A DNA stretch of 64,000 nt from Thysanoteuthis rhombus (lineage: Eukaryota > Mollusca > Cephalopoda > Oegopsida > Thysanoteuthidae), in assembly GCA_963457665.1 (NCBI GenBank), contig OY735215.1:43031825-43095824 (forward strand), in the 5' to 3' direction. The notes under the pieces were generated by a model. The model did no database searches. It worked only from the letters and a program-made list of their open reading frames with translations, and was not told the origin of the DNA. The stretch's first letter is position 1. Each line of letters begins with the position of its first letter. The translations under genes and the position numbers were made by a program. Of the stretch, positions 1-12,797 are shown piece after piece.

Positions 1-656
1 CCAGATGTAGGATCTGTTTTCGATTATCATAGATCAGAAACATTGAGTTCACCAGATCATCCGACCACCTTTGTGCCAATTCTTTATTGATATTATGCAA
101 TATATAATTTATTGTCCAAATAATTGGTGTCCCAATATCAGAAGTTTTCTGAGGGATGTAATGTCAGTGCTTGTATAGGCGTTACTCTCTGTAGATAGTC
201 TGACTCCAGCTCCTTATTTAGTGCACAGAAGCACAGTGGTTCAAAGAGACCCACTTCTCAATCCCACCCTTGACATTCCTCCACAATTTTGAATTGTACT
301 TTAACAAATTTTTTTTTATCTTGAGGAACCTATCGATTGAGATTCGCTGTGATAGAACGATACGAAGCAGTGTAACGGTTACTAGTACGGAAAACAGAAG
401 TTATAATTTTGTTTCCGGCAGTTTACATTCACTTAGAATTAAACTGTTGTAAAAGGCATGAACTTTGCTCTGTTATCTTGTCAAATATCTTAAGAGAATA
501 GGTATTGCGTTGCAATTCTACGACAACAAAGTGTTTACAATCGGATAATGCAAAAAGTAGGTATCATAGCTACAATAATCAGACGAATAGTCCCGGGGTT
601 TTGAGTGGCCGATGAAGTCTGAAGAGGGAGAGCTTCAATTCTTCAGTAGCCTTGAA
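1..656. other. Unassigned AT-rich sequence
   Basis: I see no gene, RNA or recognisable repeat in this stretch. Short open frames here look like chance. Confidence 0.5.
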
Positions 657-674
657 GTAGTTTAAGAGGGCGGG

Positions 675-734
<60 letters not shown>

Positions 735-749
735 CCCGCCCACCTAAAC

Positions 750-752
<3 letters not shown>
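657..752. repeat. Near-perfect inverted repeat enclosing (TA)n
   Basis: The arms at 657-678 and 731-752 are 22 bases each and reverse complements with two mismatches. The core between them is pure TA, itself self-complementary, so the whole 96 bases can fold into one hairpin or cruciform. A second (TA)n tract begins directly after the right arm. It may be a terminal piece of a small palindromic element or an inverted duplication made within the TA array. Confidence 0.85.

Positions 753-822
<70 letters not shown>
753..822. repeat. (TA)n microsatellite
   Basis: About 35 uninterrupted TA units between the hairpin at 657-752 and the family E copy that starts at 823. Confidence 0.95.
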
Positions 823-825
<3 letters not shown>

Positions 826-1040
826 AAGAAAGTTTTGCAGTTTAGAACACGATTTTTTTCTCAAAAATGTGTGTCATTACAGCCAATTATTTCCCAGTAT
901 CTGTTAATGTAATCTATGTAAGTTATTTCAGTTTGTTTTTTTTAATGTTTTACATGAAATTACATATGAGGGTACTAAGTGTGAAAACAGCTATATTAAC
1001 ATGGTTCCCCAGAGTAGGTAACAGCAGTCAGGCGAAGGAG
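823..1040 (+). mobile_element. Interspersed repeat family E, copy 1
   Basis: The order of words matches the copies at 19190-19850, 33885-34420 and, on the minus strand, 39736-40015. Shared words include an opening like 'agaaagttttgcagttt', 'ttcccagtatctg' (as near 33960) and 'ttaacatgg' followed by 'ttccccagagt' (as in the minus-strand copy). It starts directly after a (TA)n tract. No coding capacity is seen. Class is unknown. Confidence 0.55.
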
Positions 1041-3640
1041 AGCAGAGAGACCACGGTGAGAGATGAAAACACATAGCAACAGAAGGTAGTGGAATCCTGC
1101 TACAAATAGATTTATATAGAATTAACTAAGCTGAATTTGCACGCATTTCTGCATCTAGGCCAGGTGGCCGTGTAGTGACTCTTGAACAATAGAGTCCTCC
1201 TTGAAGAATTAAAAAAAAACTAAATGTTGATTTTTAACGGACCTAGTATACTCTGCATGACACAACTTGACAAGTGCCAGAATCCCCGTTGGCAATCACA
1301 AGTGTGTTTGTTTTCCGGTGTCTCTTGTTCCCATGAGTTTTTTCTGCCTTTTTTTTTTCTTTGATAGCTGCAACTGACTTTCAAAATGCTTTCAGGATCA
1401 AAGATGACCAACGACAATGACGGAACTCAAGGAGAAGTAACCTTGGAGACGATGAGTTAGAGAGCACTTGAACAACACCGACTCCCATATCTATTGCCCA
1501 AACGGATTCAACGAGAAAAGCCGTTACAACAAGTCGACATATGAACTCTGTAAATATATAATAGAAAAAAAGGTGCCTGTGGTTAAAGGATATTCAACAA
1601 GCTAAACTCGCAGCTCATTGTTGATGAGTGAGTTAGGTCTTAACTTGGCAAATATTTTAGAACCCAAGTTAGACTAAATCTATCGAATATCAAGAAAGTA
1701 TTTTCCGTAGATTAATAGTTAACTAGCCAGTGTTGCACTAACGTTACTAATGAAGTGAGTTCAATCTTACTTGAGTAATCTCAGATTAGTCGTTCAAAGA
1801 TTTGTAAAACTCTATTTCGTAAAATAGGCTTATTATACCTGAGACAGTATATTGGTAGATTGACCTGCATATTTACACAATAATGGCCAGAAAGGTGTCA
1901 CTCAATTCGCATTACTATTATTCGCTGGTGCGTTCTAATACTTATATTGTTTTTTTGTTACAACGTATTCACCAACGTACCTTCTGGGATTCATCCGGTG
2001 CACCTCGTATTTTATAACGTTGTCGCGATTCTGAACTTGACCCTTCATATATTCTGTGGCTGACAGTTCTAATTCTGGCAACACAAATAGAATTATAGGC
2101 TTTGTATTCGTAGAATAAAAACAGCATTGTCATCACAAGGATGAATTAGCTCGTAAAAAGCAACTGGTATGATATATCCTCTAGTATAGAAATCTACCTT
2201 CTTGGATTGAATAAAAGTTCCGATTCGAAATTCTCAAGTAACCAAAAATGCTTCAAAAAGGCTGGAATATACAGCGACCGGTGTTTTGTGATAATATTGA
2301 CCAAGATGAGAACAGCTGGTTTAATGAGTTAATATATTATTACCTGAACATGAAGAAGGTTTTCTATTAAACTTTTGGTCTCGAAAATATGTATTACAAA
2401 AACATTAAACTATGACCTGTCGCTTCACTGACAATTACATACAACAGGTCCGATTGATGATTGCTTCTAATATTAACACAGTGACAAATGAGAAAATAAA
2501 GTTAGGTAGTTTCAATCAGATTAGAAGTGAACAAACTGAAAATAAAGTTTGGTACTTTGATATAAAGGCATGGAGGGATAGAGGTTAATGCCTACTACTG
2601 ATACTATAAGTGTGACCGACACGTTACATGTATGTTTTCGATAGAATCTTATGCATAATCTCAAAACTTGCAAGACGTATCGAAAGTCAATAATTGCACT
2701 TCAGTTCCACATAAAGACAACCGACTGAAAGTCGGTTGGAGCCACCGACTCGTTTATCGCTAGTTATCAGAAAAGAGTAGCCATGGCAGTTTGAGTGATT
2801 TTGTATGTTTCGCGTCGTCCATAATTACTGGTTTCTTCAGGGAATGAATCACATTATGAGTTCAAGAGGCAAATTACGACGTCAAGATAATAAAGAAGAG
2901 TTGATAGAATGGAGTGAGTGGAGAACAACAGGACAGAAAGAGGGGTATCGGGAGAATGTCTAAAGGAACTGGGCAACAATTACCAATTCTTACTCTATAA
3001 ACTCGATCGCTATTAATTGTTTGGCTTATTGTGGCTCAGAGAATCTGAGTGATTGTTGATATTCTGCCATAATTTGCATCTTTCTTTTAGAAACCGACAA
3101 CCCAAACTGTCTGCATTGGTTTTCTTCAGTTTTTAAACGGATCTGGCAGGCTGACTGGCTTGTTATAGATCGTAATTACCGGTCACACTTACAGAACAAA
3201 GCGGATTCAATTTGAACATGTTCAGAAAAAACAAAAATATTTTCTCCTTTTTAATTCCCATACTAAATATGTTTTAATAGAATGGGTCAATTTTCAATTC
3301 AGGTTTATACTAAATCGGTCCCTCAATTAGTGCCATCAGACTTTTTAAGGACCATCGCCCAACAAAGGGCGAGAGGAGTTTCTTGCACGTTTATCATCCT
3401 TTTTTTCCAATTCATAATTGATCACTCCTATCAGACTACGATAGAAAAAATGTAGGTCACGTGAGGGTTTCTATCGACTGACTTACCAGACCTGTCTTTC
3501 AGACATTTTCCTTTCTTTGATCCGGACTTTTCTTTTGTTTTCCTAATTCTAATAATCCAATGTTTTATTGGAAATTCTTTTCGTTTTTAGATATTAATTT
3601 AATTGGTCTTTGACATATTCATGTAAGTGGGTTTTACATT
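1041..3640. other. Unassigned AT-rich sequence
   Basis: About 2.6 kb with no long open frame and no recognised repeat apart from one small perfect hairpin at 2718-2738. It may be old, unrecognisable repeat or intronic DNA. Confidence 0.45.
2718..2738. repeat. Perfect short hairpin
   Basis: A 9-bp perfect stem (caaccgact / agtcggttg) with a GAA loop. The central 'accgact' is repeated once more just downstream at about 2744-2750. No function is evident. Confidence 0.6.
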
Positions 3641-3649
3641 TTGTTCTTA

Positions 3650-3923
3650 TTATTCTTATCTTTCTTTCCAGTCTTTTTTCTCTCTTTCTTCGTTTTCTTT
3701 TCTTTCTTTCTTTCTGTTTCTCTTTTTTCTGTCCCTCTGTCTGTTTGTCTATCCGTCTGTCTGTCTGTCTGTCTCTGTCTCTCTCTCTCTCTGATATATC
3801 TATGTATACGTATATATCAATAGACTGACATGTACAAGCAAGCACACAGCTATTTAGATATATAGATAGCTGCATACATAAATATATACATGCATGTATC
3901 AGAATAGACCTAGATGACTAACT

Positions 3924-3960
<37 letters not shown>

Positions 3961-4028
3961 GTATGTATGTATATGTATACATATATACACACATATATAT
4001 ATATATGTATATATAGAGAGAGAGATAA

Positions 4029-4098
<70 letters not shown>

Positions 4099-4138
4099 GT
4101 AGATAGATAGATAAATAGATGGATAGATAAATAGATGT

Positions 4139-4171
<33 letters not shown>

Positions 4172-4172
4172 G
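3650..4172. repeat. Compound simple-repeat block (CTTT, CTGT, TA, GA, GATA)
   Basis: A pyrimidine run with CTTT and CTGT/CT units (about 3650-3793) is followed by TA/TG-rich DNA (about 3925-4065), a (GA)n run (about 4066-4095) and GATA units (about 4100-4170). Open frames reading through it are serine/leucine or tyrosine/isoleucine periodic peptides, so they are not genes. Confidence 0.9.
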
Positions 4173-4545
4173 AGAGAGATTGAAAAGGATAAAGATATCA
4201 TATATACAAATAGATTTGAAGATATAAAGAGAAAGTATTTTCTTTTGCTTTTTTTGTTATCACTAAAAAAAAACCCTGATAGATTTCCTTCTAATCGCCC
4301 GGTTTCAAGTGTAAAAAAAAGAACTTTACACACATGGAATTATTATTCAACATAATGAAACTTTTTTTCCGTTTCCAATGCTAAGTTTCTAGGAAAAAAT
4401 TTTTTTCAAATAGATTTTAAAAAGTTGTTTTCTCATCCTTTTAAAATTGTATCCCGAAACCAATCAATGAAATTTTAAAAAGCCAGCTCATATTGCTATT
4501 TTGAAGACTTAATATAAGTTAATTTAGTTCCTCCTGCTTGAAATT

Positions 4546-4980
4546 TCAAATTACCTCCGTAATCTCAGGCAATGAAAGAAAATTTCGTTGCTTGTTTAGA
4601 TAGTTGTGAGTAATACATTTTTTCATGCAAATAAACAGATTTTTCTTTTGTTTTTGTTTTGTTCGTAGTGTGTTGCTCTTTCGAAGCACATTAACAATAC
4701 ATTCATTAACTGGTTCACAGAATGGAACTTTCTTCCTTATCAGAGTTTCACGGCAGCTTTCATAGATCCATATTCGACATAGATTACAAATTCTTGTTTG
4801 TTCAATTGTTGTATGTCTTGCTAGTTGTGTTTTTCTGTTTTTCCATCTCATTTTGACATGTTTTATTTTCAGTGTTTCTGTATATGTGGCGATATAGTCG
4901 AAATTACATGGAAACAAGATTTGTAGCCGTAAGAACTTTTCAATGCAGAAAACCGAAATAACAATGTATAAGATATACAA
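4546..4980 (-). CDS. Unidentified open reading frame, 144 codons
   Basis: This frame is one of the longest in the window that does not come from a simple repeat. The product is basic, with a Cys-containing central part (ICNLCRIW, then ESC, then FCEPVNEC) that could be a decayed zinc-binding region, but I recognise no domain. There is no flanking gene, no convincing splice signal and no promoter. In DNA this AT-rich a 144-codon frame is unusual but can arise by chance. A fragment of an old transposon is the main alternative. Confidence 0.15.
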   Translation of the reverse strand: MYILYIVISVFCIEKFLRLQILFPCNFDYIATYTETLKIKHVKMRWKNRKTQLARHTTIEQTRICNLCRIWIYESCRETLIRKKVPFCEPVNECIVNVLRKSNTLRTKQKQKKNLFICMKKCITHNYLNKQRNFLSLPEITEVI

Positions 4981-6189
4981 AGATACTCTGCAGTAGAATT
5001 AGATAAAACCATTGAGCTTTTGACCTCTTGTGGTGCCCTGTGAGCCTATATGCTAAAATACAGCCTTTATCTCATGTATAAGTCATACAATAGAATGGAT
5101 GATGTTTTCGGAATCAGCATCCAAAACTAGATGACTATACAGCAATGTTTGATGAGGATTTGTTCTTGAACAGTGTTTGTGTCATCCTTAATTTTGCAGG
5201 GTTCTTCTAATTTTTCTTTCCTTTTTTCCCCCGCTTTTCTTTTACTACTTTACCTGTTTTTCTCTTCCTTCTTTTCATTTGAGCACAATGCCAAGCTCGG
5301 AAGAGTACCAGAGACAAGGAACAATTAGTTACGCTATGAAAATGGGGGTCATCCACCGGGTGGAAGGTCAACGACTCATTTAATAAATCTTGCAATTACA
5401 CATAGAAAAAGAATCGTACATTTTTTGTGAGTTTGATTTCATTCTTAGCTAAACGGTAAAGGTAAAAGAAAATTAGTTTTTTTTCTTTGCTTACTAATCT
5501 AAAGATCAATCATTGATCCTATCGACTTGCTTACGAAGAACTTGTAACTTCTGACAGTGATTGATGGGATTTAATATCCGAACCTGAAAAGAAACTTTAA
5601 TACTTTATATTGAAAAATGAAATTGATGCCTGTCTACAAGAAGGGTGAATATTATGAGGCAAATAAAATAAGCGTCATAACAACACAATTTTTTTTCTAC
5701 GCCTTCGTACAGATCTGAGGTCAGATGTTAGGTTATCTTACATTCATTTTTCCAGTCTCTTTTTTTATAAGTTTTTTTCTATTTTTCTTCCTCCTTGTGA
5801 GAGAGAGTTCTATAAAATCTATACCATCATTTTGCTTGTTCCTGCTTGTTTCCGAACCAGTAAAAGCGTAAATAGGAAGATATCTAGTTTGATAAGAGGA
5901 CAGGAAGGGAGAGGGGATAAGTAGTTTACTGAGGGAACTGGAAGATGTTTGCTTATCAAACTGATGCATGTTCCGATCATATGTATATCTTAAGAAATAA
6001 CACGAACGGGCAATGAAGATCAGGAGGGATTAGTGAAAGAATGAGAAGATGCAGGCAACGTTTGAGTGAAAAGCTCACTCGTAAGATTATAGATAATCTT
6101 CGTTAACACTCTTTGAATTTCCATGGTTACAGCTAATTGCATTTCATTTATCAGTTTCAGTTTTATCTTATAGTAGCTGTTTTCTCTTT
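4981..6189. other. Unassigned AT-rich sequence
   Basis: No gene or recognisable repeat. It is locally pyrimidine-rich at 5200-5275 and 5740-5800. Confidence 0.4.
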
Positions 6190-6602
6190 TTATTCCCGTA
6201 AATCCTCTTGTGTGGCTTCTTTTTTTCTTTTTTCCCGTCTTTCTTTTTTGTCATTTATTTGTTCGTTTGCTTCTTCCTTTTTTCATTTTCCTCATTCTGT
6301 TTTTTATCAATCAAATCACCCACTTTTTTATTCCTTCTTTCCTCTTTTCCTTCTCTCTTTCTCTTTCTATTTATCTCCTTATTTCCCCCTTCCTTCCTTT
6401 CTCCTTTCTTCTTCTAATCTTTCTTCCACACTTTTCCTCCCTTTTTCCCTTTTTTTCTCCCTTTCTCTCTCTCTCTATTTTTTCAATTCGATATTCTTTT
6501 CTCCCTCCTTCCCTTCTATTTGTCTCTCTTTTTCTCCACGTACACCAAATATTTTCCCCTCTCTTTCTTTCTTTGTTTGTTTCTCTCTTTCTTTCTTCAA
6601 GG
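6190..6602. repeat. Long polypyrimidine tract
   Basis: About 400 bases consist mainly of T and C on the plus strand (TTTC, CCTT and CT units). Open frames of 160-165 codons across it are Ser/Phe/Leu-only peptides produced by composition. Such tracts can adopt triplex (H-DNA) structure. Confidence 0.85.
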
Positions 6603-7206
6603 TTGACAGCGTTATGTAAAAACTATCGTTCATCAATGTCGCTGGTCAATTTACACTCATCTCATAAATCACTTATTAGAATAGAAGTATTGATTTGTTG
6701 TATCTGAAGCAGAAATAATCTTTCTATTCTAGAAACTATCCTGACCACTCCAATATTGAACGAAATAATACGAAAATTCCAGTGATTCTGATACTTCCAA
6801 TGAGCTTATCCAATCACACACACACTCACTGACAATATTGTTTTGCACGCTTATGATGGACAATCAATCTTAAACCACACAGAAACATGTTCACTTCGAT
6901 TTCACGAGTGAAATTATTTCAAATCCCTTTTCATTACGTAAATATATCACTATCAATAAAAGTATTAAATGTATGTAATAACCCTGATATGTTGAACTTA
7001 ATTGACACCAATTACATATATACATACATACATACGTAAAACACGGACACACACCTTCGCAAAGAGTTGACCTCCATGAAAATGCAGTTTAGTCAATATT
7101 TTTCTTCACAAAAAAGCATATATACATAAATGTATGTCCTTTTTCTGAAAAAATCCAGACCATTTTCCACCACAAATTATTTCCAACTCTTAGATACACA
7201 CACAGA

Positions 7207-7207
<1 letters not shown>
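6603..7207. other. Unassigned AT-rich sequence
   Basis: No gene seen. It contains only short CA and ACAT runs near 6815 and 7015-7035. Confidence 0.4.

Positions 7208-7268
<61 letters not shown>
7208..7268. repeat. (TA)n microsatellite
   Basis: About 30 TA units at the left edge of the Penelope-like region. Confidence 0.95.
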
Positions 7269-7270
<2 letters not shown>

Positions 7271-7405
7271 TTAACACTGAATTTGATATTAGGAAACTTA
7301 GTATGATTTTTTTCTTGGTCAGATCACCATGTAACCGTTTAGGGGATCTAAGAACAACCGTTCTATTAACTTTAGCTGCATTTATCAAACACCATTCCTC
7401 CTTAC

Positions 7406-7430
7406 TATATATATATATATATATATATAT
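7406..7430. repeat. (TA)n microsatellite
   Basis: About 12 TA units interrupting the open stretch between 7269 and 7515. Confidence 0.9.
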
Positions 7431-8425
<995 letters not shown>

Positions 8426-10015
8426 TAAATCATTTTATGCATTTTTGATTCATGTGTTATTCCATAGTGCAAATAATTCGAAGGGTAGTATTGTATACCA
8501 ATATTTATTATGCACTGGCGGCAATACACAACGGCTATTCAGAAAACAGATCGATATATACCATCTGCAAGGAGAAATTATTCAGATATTACTTCAATAG
8601 TTATTTGAATTATATTGTTATTCATTTGCATCATCTGTTGTTACTAAGTAAAAGCCAACCCATTTTCCTATTGTAGCGCCCCATTTAGTTAAGAATTAAA
8701 TGCAAAATCGTTTTTTTAGCTCAATATCAAAAAGATCATCTCCTCCGACGACTTGCAATGAAAACCCTGAACACACGTGGTCAATCGGTCATGGGTGCAG
8801 ACACCTTGAGCTGGTTATGCCCTTTTAGCCACGGCACTTGTTGCCAGCTACTCTTTCTCACTCTCTCTTTCACTCAAAGATCAGTATCATTTTGCCAGCC
8901 TACTGTTCAATCTGAACTTGACCATTTTTTCAAGGTAACCAATCTCTTCACTAATTTTGCCCATTCCAGTTCACCGATGTTGAAGCGTCTCAAATATGTG
9001 CAGGTACGCAGCTACTTTACTGTGTCCTTACCACGTGCTCCAAACGTGTATACACCTCTAACACTCATTAATGAAATGGCAATGCTTTTTACTATCCGAT
9101 ACCCCAACGATCTGTCTCCTAATTCTCCTTACTTCACGAAGCACGCATAGATTAGGCTCCGTGTGTTTTTCTCTTTCATAATTGTCGGTCCGTCGTTTGT
9201 TTTCCAACGTCAGAGAATGGCCCTCAAGTTGCACACACAACTTGTCCTTTTTTACATAGACATTGAACCCAATCTCCATAACCATTCCTTGGTATGCTCC
9301 AAGCTTTATGTATTCAATAGCACTTCAGGCAACCCCATTTTGACTCCAACGATTATTCTGTCACGGCAACATAGCTCACATCTTTCTGTCTGTCTTTTCT
9401 TCTTAGCACGGTTGATCGTAATAATGTTTTCATTATATGTATTTCATTTTCATTGTTCATTTGTAATTGATATTCCTGTATAAAAGGTGCGTTTTATTCG
9501 TCCATCCAAATATTTGTATGTGTTCTTTTTATTTTCTTTCATCTTTGCATCCATGTTCAAACTTGGTGTGCATGCTCTCCATATATCTCCCTTCCTCCCA
9601 CCACATCTCCAGTGACCACATGGAAGCGAAATCCTTTGTCTCCAGTGACATCTTTGCACTTATCATGCTTCAACATAAATATGTAAGAACCGTATACCTC
9701 ATAACTGATAACCTCGATTATAGATGAGAACAATATATTCTTTATACAGCCTCAGTCTAAAGACTGTTTGGATTATTCCTAATGGTATAAGTTGCTCCGA
9801 CCTTTCGTTACTCAGGGTTAATTTTTTGTTTTTATCGAATGATATTTTTTTTTCTTACAGATTTCATACAACAAGGAAGTTGTTGAACAAATCAGCTTAT
9901 ACGTTGAATTAACAAGGAAGCAGCGTAAACTGAGATCAACGCACATTGACATCAGTCAGATATCTGCAAGTAAAGTTGCTACCAAGCAGTCTTCAAACTA
10001 ACAAATGCATGTAAT

Positions 10016-10017
<2 letters not shown>
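8426..10017. other. Unassigned, with overlapping open frames at 8758-9285
   Basis: A 130-codon frame on the plus strand (8758-9150) overlaps a 75-codon minus-strand frame (9058-9285). The DNA here is somewhat GC-richer than average. Neither product matches a family I know, and both strands being open argues for chance or a decayed repeat. No other feature is seen. Confidence 0.3.

Positions 10018-10066
<49 letters not shown>
10018..10066. repeat. (TA)n microsatellite
   Basis: About 24 TA units. Confidence 0.95.
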
Positions 10067-10069
<3 letters not shown>

Positions 10070-10192
10070 ATATGTAGATATTCGAGAAATTAAATTTACT
10101 GTGATCATTCCATTTTTCGTTTGATAAATTAATTCATTGAATTATTTGAAAAGCAGAATCTGTGTTTGTGTGAATACCCGTATATGAAAATT

Positions 10193-10194
<2 letters not shown>

Positions 10195-10254
<60 letters not shown>

Positions 10255-10279
10255 ATGTGTGTGTGTGTGTGTGTGTGTG
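10195..10279. repeat. (TA)n(TG)n compound microsatellite
   Basis: TA units pass directly into TG units. This is the reverse complement order of the (CA)n(TA)n tracts at 11010 and 55120. Confidence 0.95.
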
Positions 10280-10478
10280 AAGGGTAGTTGCATATATTTT
10301 GAGATGAAAGATATATGTACGTGAATTCGTGAGTATACATATTGCATACATTTTCCTAGATAGGACTTGGAGATGAAGAATCGAAAAGTGCATATATATG
10401 TGTGTGTGTGTGCATTGGCACATACGTGAAAGATGAGGGACATTAAAACGTATGACTATGTGTATGAATATGTGGGCA

Positions 10479-10481
<3 letters not shown>

Positions 10482-10542
<61 letters not shown>

Positions 10543-10589
10543 TATATATATGTGTGTGTGTGTGTATGCGTATGTGTGTGTGTGTGTGT
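10482..10589. repeat. (TA)n(TG)n compound microsatellite
   Basis: About 34 TA units with one interruption near 10538, followed by about 19 TG-like units. Confidence 0.95.
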
Positions 10590-11006
10590 AAGAAAAAGAC
10601 GTTATTTATCCGACATAATCTGGGATTTTTCCATGGAATATATCAATGCAGACACGCCCTTCCCCTCAACAACGACAATTTGCACCCACAGACGCTACAT
10701 AAACGCATAAATTCCCCTCAACAATATTTAGTACAGTAAACCACATAAACACACGAAACCACTCTTAATTTCACGTATACACAAGTGGGTTATAACTTTG
10801 ACACGGACACAATTACTTTTTCGTTGATGAAGATAACAAATTTAGAAAAACAATAACTTTGTATCCATCCTTCCCTCTCCAAATCTTGTACTCCGCCAAA
10901 TTTTATCATTTTCTAATTGATGTTTGATAATGAGAACAAACAGTCTCTCGAAAAATGTAAGAGAAATTGATTCAATTCATGTTTTCTTATCGTCTAATGA
11001 ATTCAC

Positions 11007-11009
<3 letters not shown>
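10590..11009. other. Unassigned AT-rich sequence
   Basis: No gene or named repeat seen. Confidence 0.4.

Positions 11010-11082
<73 letters not shown>
11010..11082. repeat. (CA)n(TA)n compound microsatellite
   Basis: About 20 CA units then 16 TA units. It sits immediately before family B copy 1, in the same relative position as the tract beside the other B copy. Confidence 0.95.
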
Positions 11083-11085
<3 letters not shown>

Positions 11086-11190
11086 GTCTCATTCACGGAC
11101 AGCTGTTTCGTTGTATTACAACCTTTCAGTGTGGCTATGGACTATCCAACATCCAGTACTACGAGATAGGAGTAGGTTCAAAACCTTCCC
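11083..11190 (+). mobile_element. Interspersed repeat family B, copy 1
   Basis: About 100 bases match the reverse complement of 18000-18160. Both contain 'gacagctgtttcgtt', 'gtggctat' and a final 'gagg/gata...gtaggttcaaaacctt'-like segment in the same order. In both copies the start abuts a (CA)n(TA)n tract, so the microsatellite seems to be part of the element. It is non-coding. Confidence 0.65.

Positions 11191-11192
<2 letters not shown>

Positions 11193-11249
<57 letters not shown>
11193..11249. repeat. (CA)n(TA)n compound microsatellite
   Basis: A second CA then TA tract on the other side of family B copy 1. Confidence 0.95.
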
Positions 11250-11253
<4 letters not shown>

Positions 11254-11754
11254 AGGTTTATGAAAACGCTAGTGGATACAGGAGGATAATATTTATGTTC
11301 AATTTATGGAATAAGTTGATTTTATCTTTGGTGAGTTGTTCTTAATAGATAAACGATGTGACATAAACATACATTACAACATTTTCAGACAAATCAAACC
11401 TAGATTCTAATGATGAAATATCCTATAATTATTGGGAAAAAAAGGTACTTTTCTTCAAAGATAAGTCTATGGAGAAATAAAATCAGTAAACATTTCAATT
11501 TCAATGGTTAGGAAATTTATAAAATGCAAATAAATTAAAAAATATTATTTTGAATTGAAATGTTATTGCTTTTCCCCAAATAAATCTCTTTTCAAACGTA
11601 TTGTAGATTTTAGAGTGGTGAAAAGAATCCATCAATGCACAACTGAAATAAGTAAAAAAATAACCTGGACACCTGGACGGGCAAAATATCACGATGGACA
11701 TTTCTGCTTTTTTACATCCACAAGATTACGAGTGAAAGATTGAAAATAGAAAAC
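11250..11754. other. Unassigned AT-rich sequence
   Basis: No gene or repeat recognised. Confidence 0.4.
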
Positions 11755-12150
11755 CATAAGTTTCACGACTCATCTACCCTCTGAGGTGATAGCAGCAAGA
11801 GGGCAAATGGGCTGCAAGAATATTTTTCATCCACTTGTGTGTAGTTCAGACTTGTAATATATTGCGATATGGAAATATTCTGCGATGATTATTTTCAGTG
11901 AAAATCATTTGGGCCATTTCGGGCTTGGTTTAAATACAAAAATGCAGATCTTGTCTCTCCTAGTAAAGTATTGATTAAATTGATGTTCTTCAATGACATC
12001 ACACCTTTGATGACATGATATCCGTCCTTCCCCTTCCTGTCGTGTAACGTAATCGGAACCGACCGACAGACGGACCGACCGAAAAGCATTTTATTGAGAT
12101 GAGTGGACTCATGTAAAGAATATTCCCTGTGGTAAAGACCACTGCAAGAT
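11755..12150 (+). mobile_element. Interspersed repeat family H, copy 1
   Basis: About 400 bases collinear with 42660-43060. Shared landmarks in order are 'ctgaggt(g/a)ata', 'atatggaaat(a/g)ttctg', 'atacaaaaatgc', 'gacatcaca', 'ccttcctg', 'aacgtaat' and 'gagatg(a)gtg/gag'. Divergence is substantial, so both copies are old. No protein frame is shared between them, so the element is probably non-autonomous or non-coding. Confidence 0.65.
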
Positions 12151-12151
12151 A

Positions 12152-12154
<3 letters not shown>

Positions 12155-12206
<52 letters not shown>
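12155..12206. repeat. (TA)n microsatellite
   Basis: About 26 TA units just after family H copy 1. Confidence 0.95.
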
Positions 12207-12208
<2 letters not shown>

Positions 12209-12721
12209 ATGGAAAAGTTATAAACTATTTTAACGTTGTCACGTTTCTTGAAGTGCAATTTCCGACAGAAGGAATATAAATAATATTATAATTCTAAACA
12301 TGAATTACGTCTCTTTCTCTCCATCCGAAACAAAGCCAGATCCGATTATGTATCGAAAGCAACAAAGCCCGTATTTGATAGGCAGATCGAATGTTACGAG
12401 TTTCCGTACCAATTCTCTTCGTACCCGTGCTACGTAACTCACCTTTGTTTTTGGAATCATGAATTCAATGACGAATCGACAACATTTCAAAAATACCCAA
12501 CCCACCACTCCAACACCACCTGTTTACACCCTAACCCACCCCCTCCCTCATTAAACAGCATAGATGGAACTGACAGGCAGATAGATTGATAGATAGATAC
12601 ATAGATTGATTGATTCATTCATTCGTTGACCGATAGATAGTTTGATAGATAAGTACATATATATATATATGTAAGTTCAGGCTAGAGTCTGATTTTTCAG
12701 CTGATTAAAATATAGGGTCCA

Positions 12722-12724
<3 letters not shown>
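12207..12724. other. Unassigned AT-rich sequence
   Basis: No gene is seen. A loose GATA/GATT run lies at 12570-12650 and a short TA run near 12660. Confidence 0.4.

Positions 12725-12795
<71 letters not shown>
12725..12795. repeat. (TA)n microsatellite
   Basis: About 35 TA units. Confidence 0.95.

Positions 12796-12797
<2 letters not shown>

Noticed and set aside
643..864. Open frames made of alternating Tyr-Ile residues across TA tracts (here and at many other TA tracts, e.g. 7089-7457, 14275-14565, 22721-23332, 28195-28587, 49007-49322)
   Set aside because: TATA repeats encode Tyr-Ile in every frame without stops. They are composition artefacts, not genes.
6137..6707. 160-165-codon frames rich in Ser, Phe and Leu
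   Set aside because: They come entirely from a polypyrimidine tract. The same applies to minus-strand frames at 30292-31274, 37238-38235 and 41575-42082.
8758..9285. A gene at the 130-codon plus-strand frame
   Set aside because: The minus strand is open over part of the same DNA, there is no recognisable domain, and no splice or promoter context is seen.
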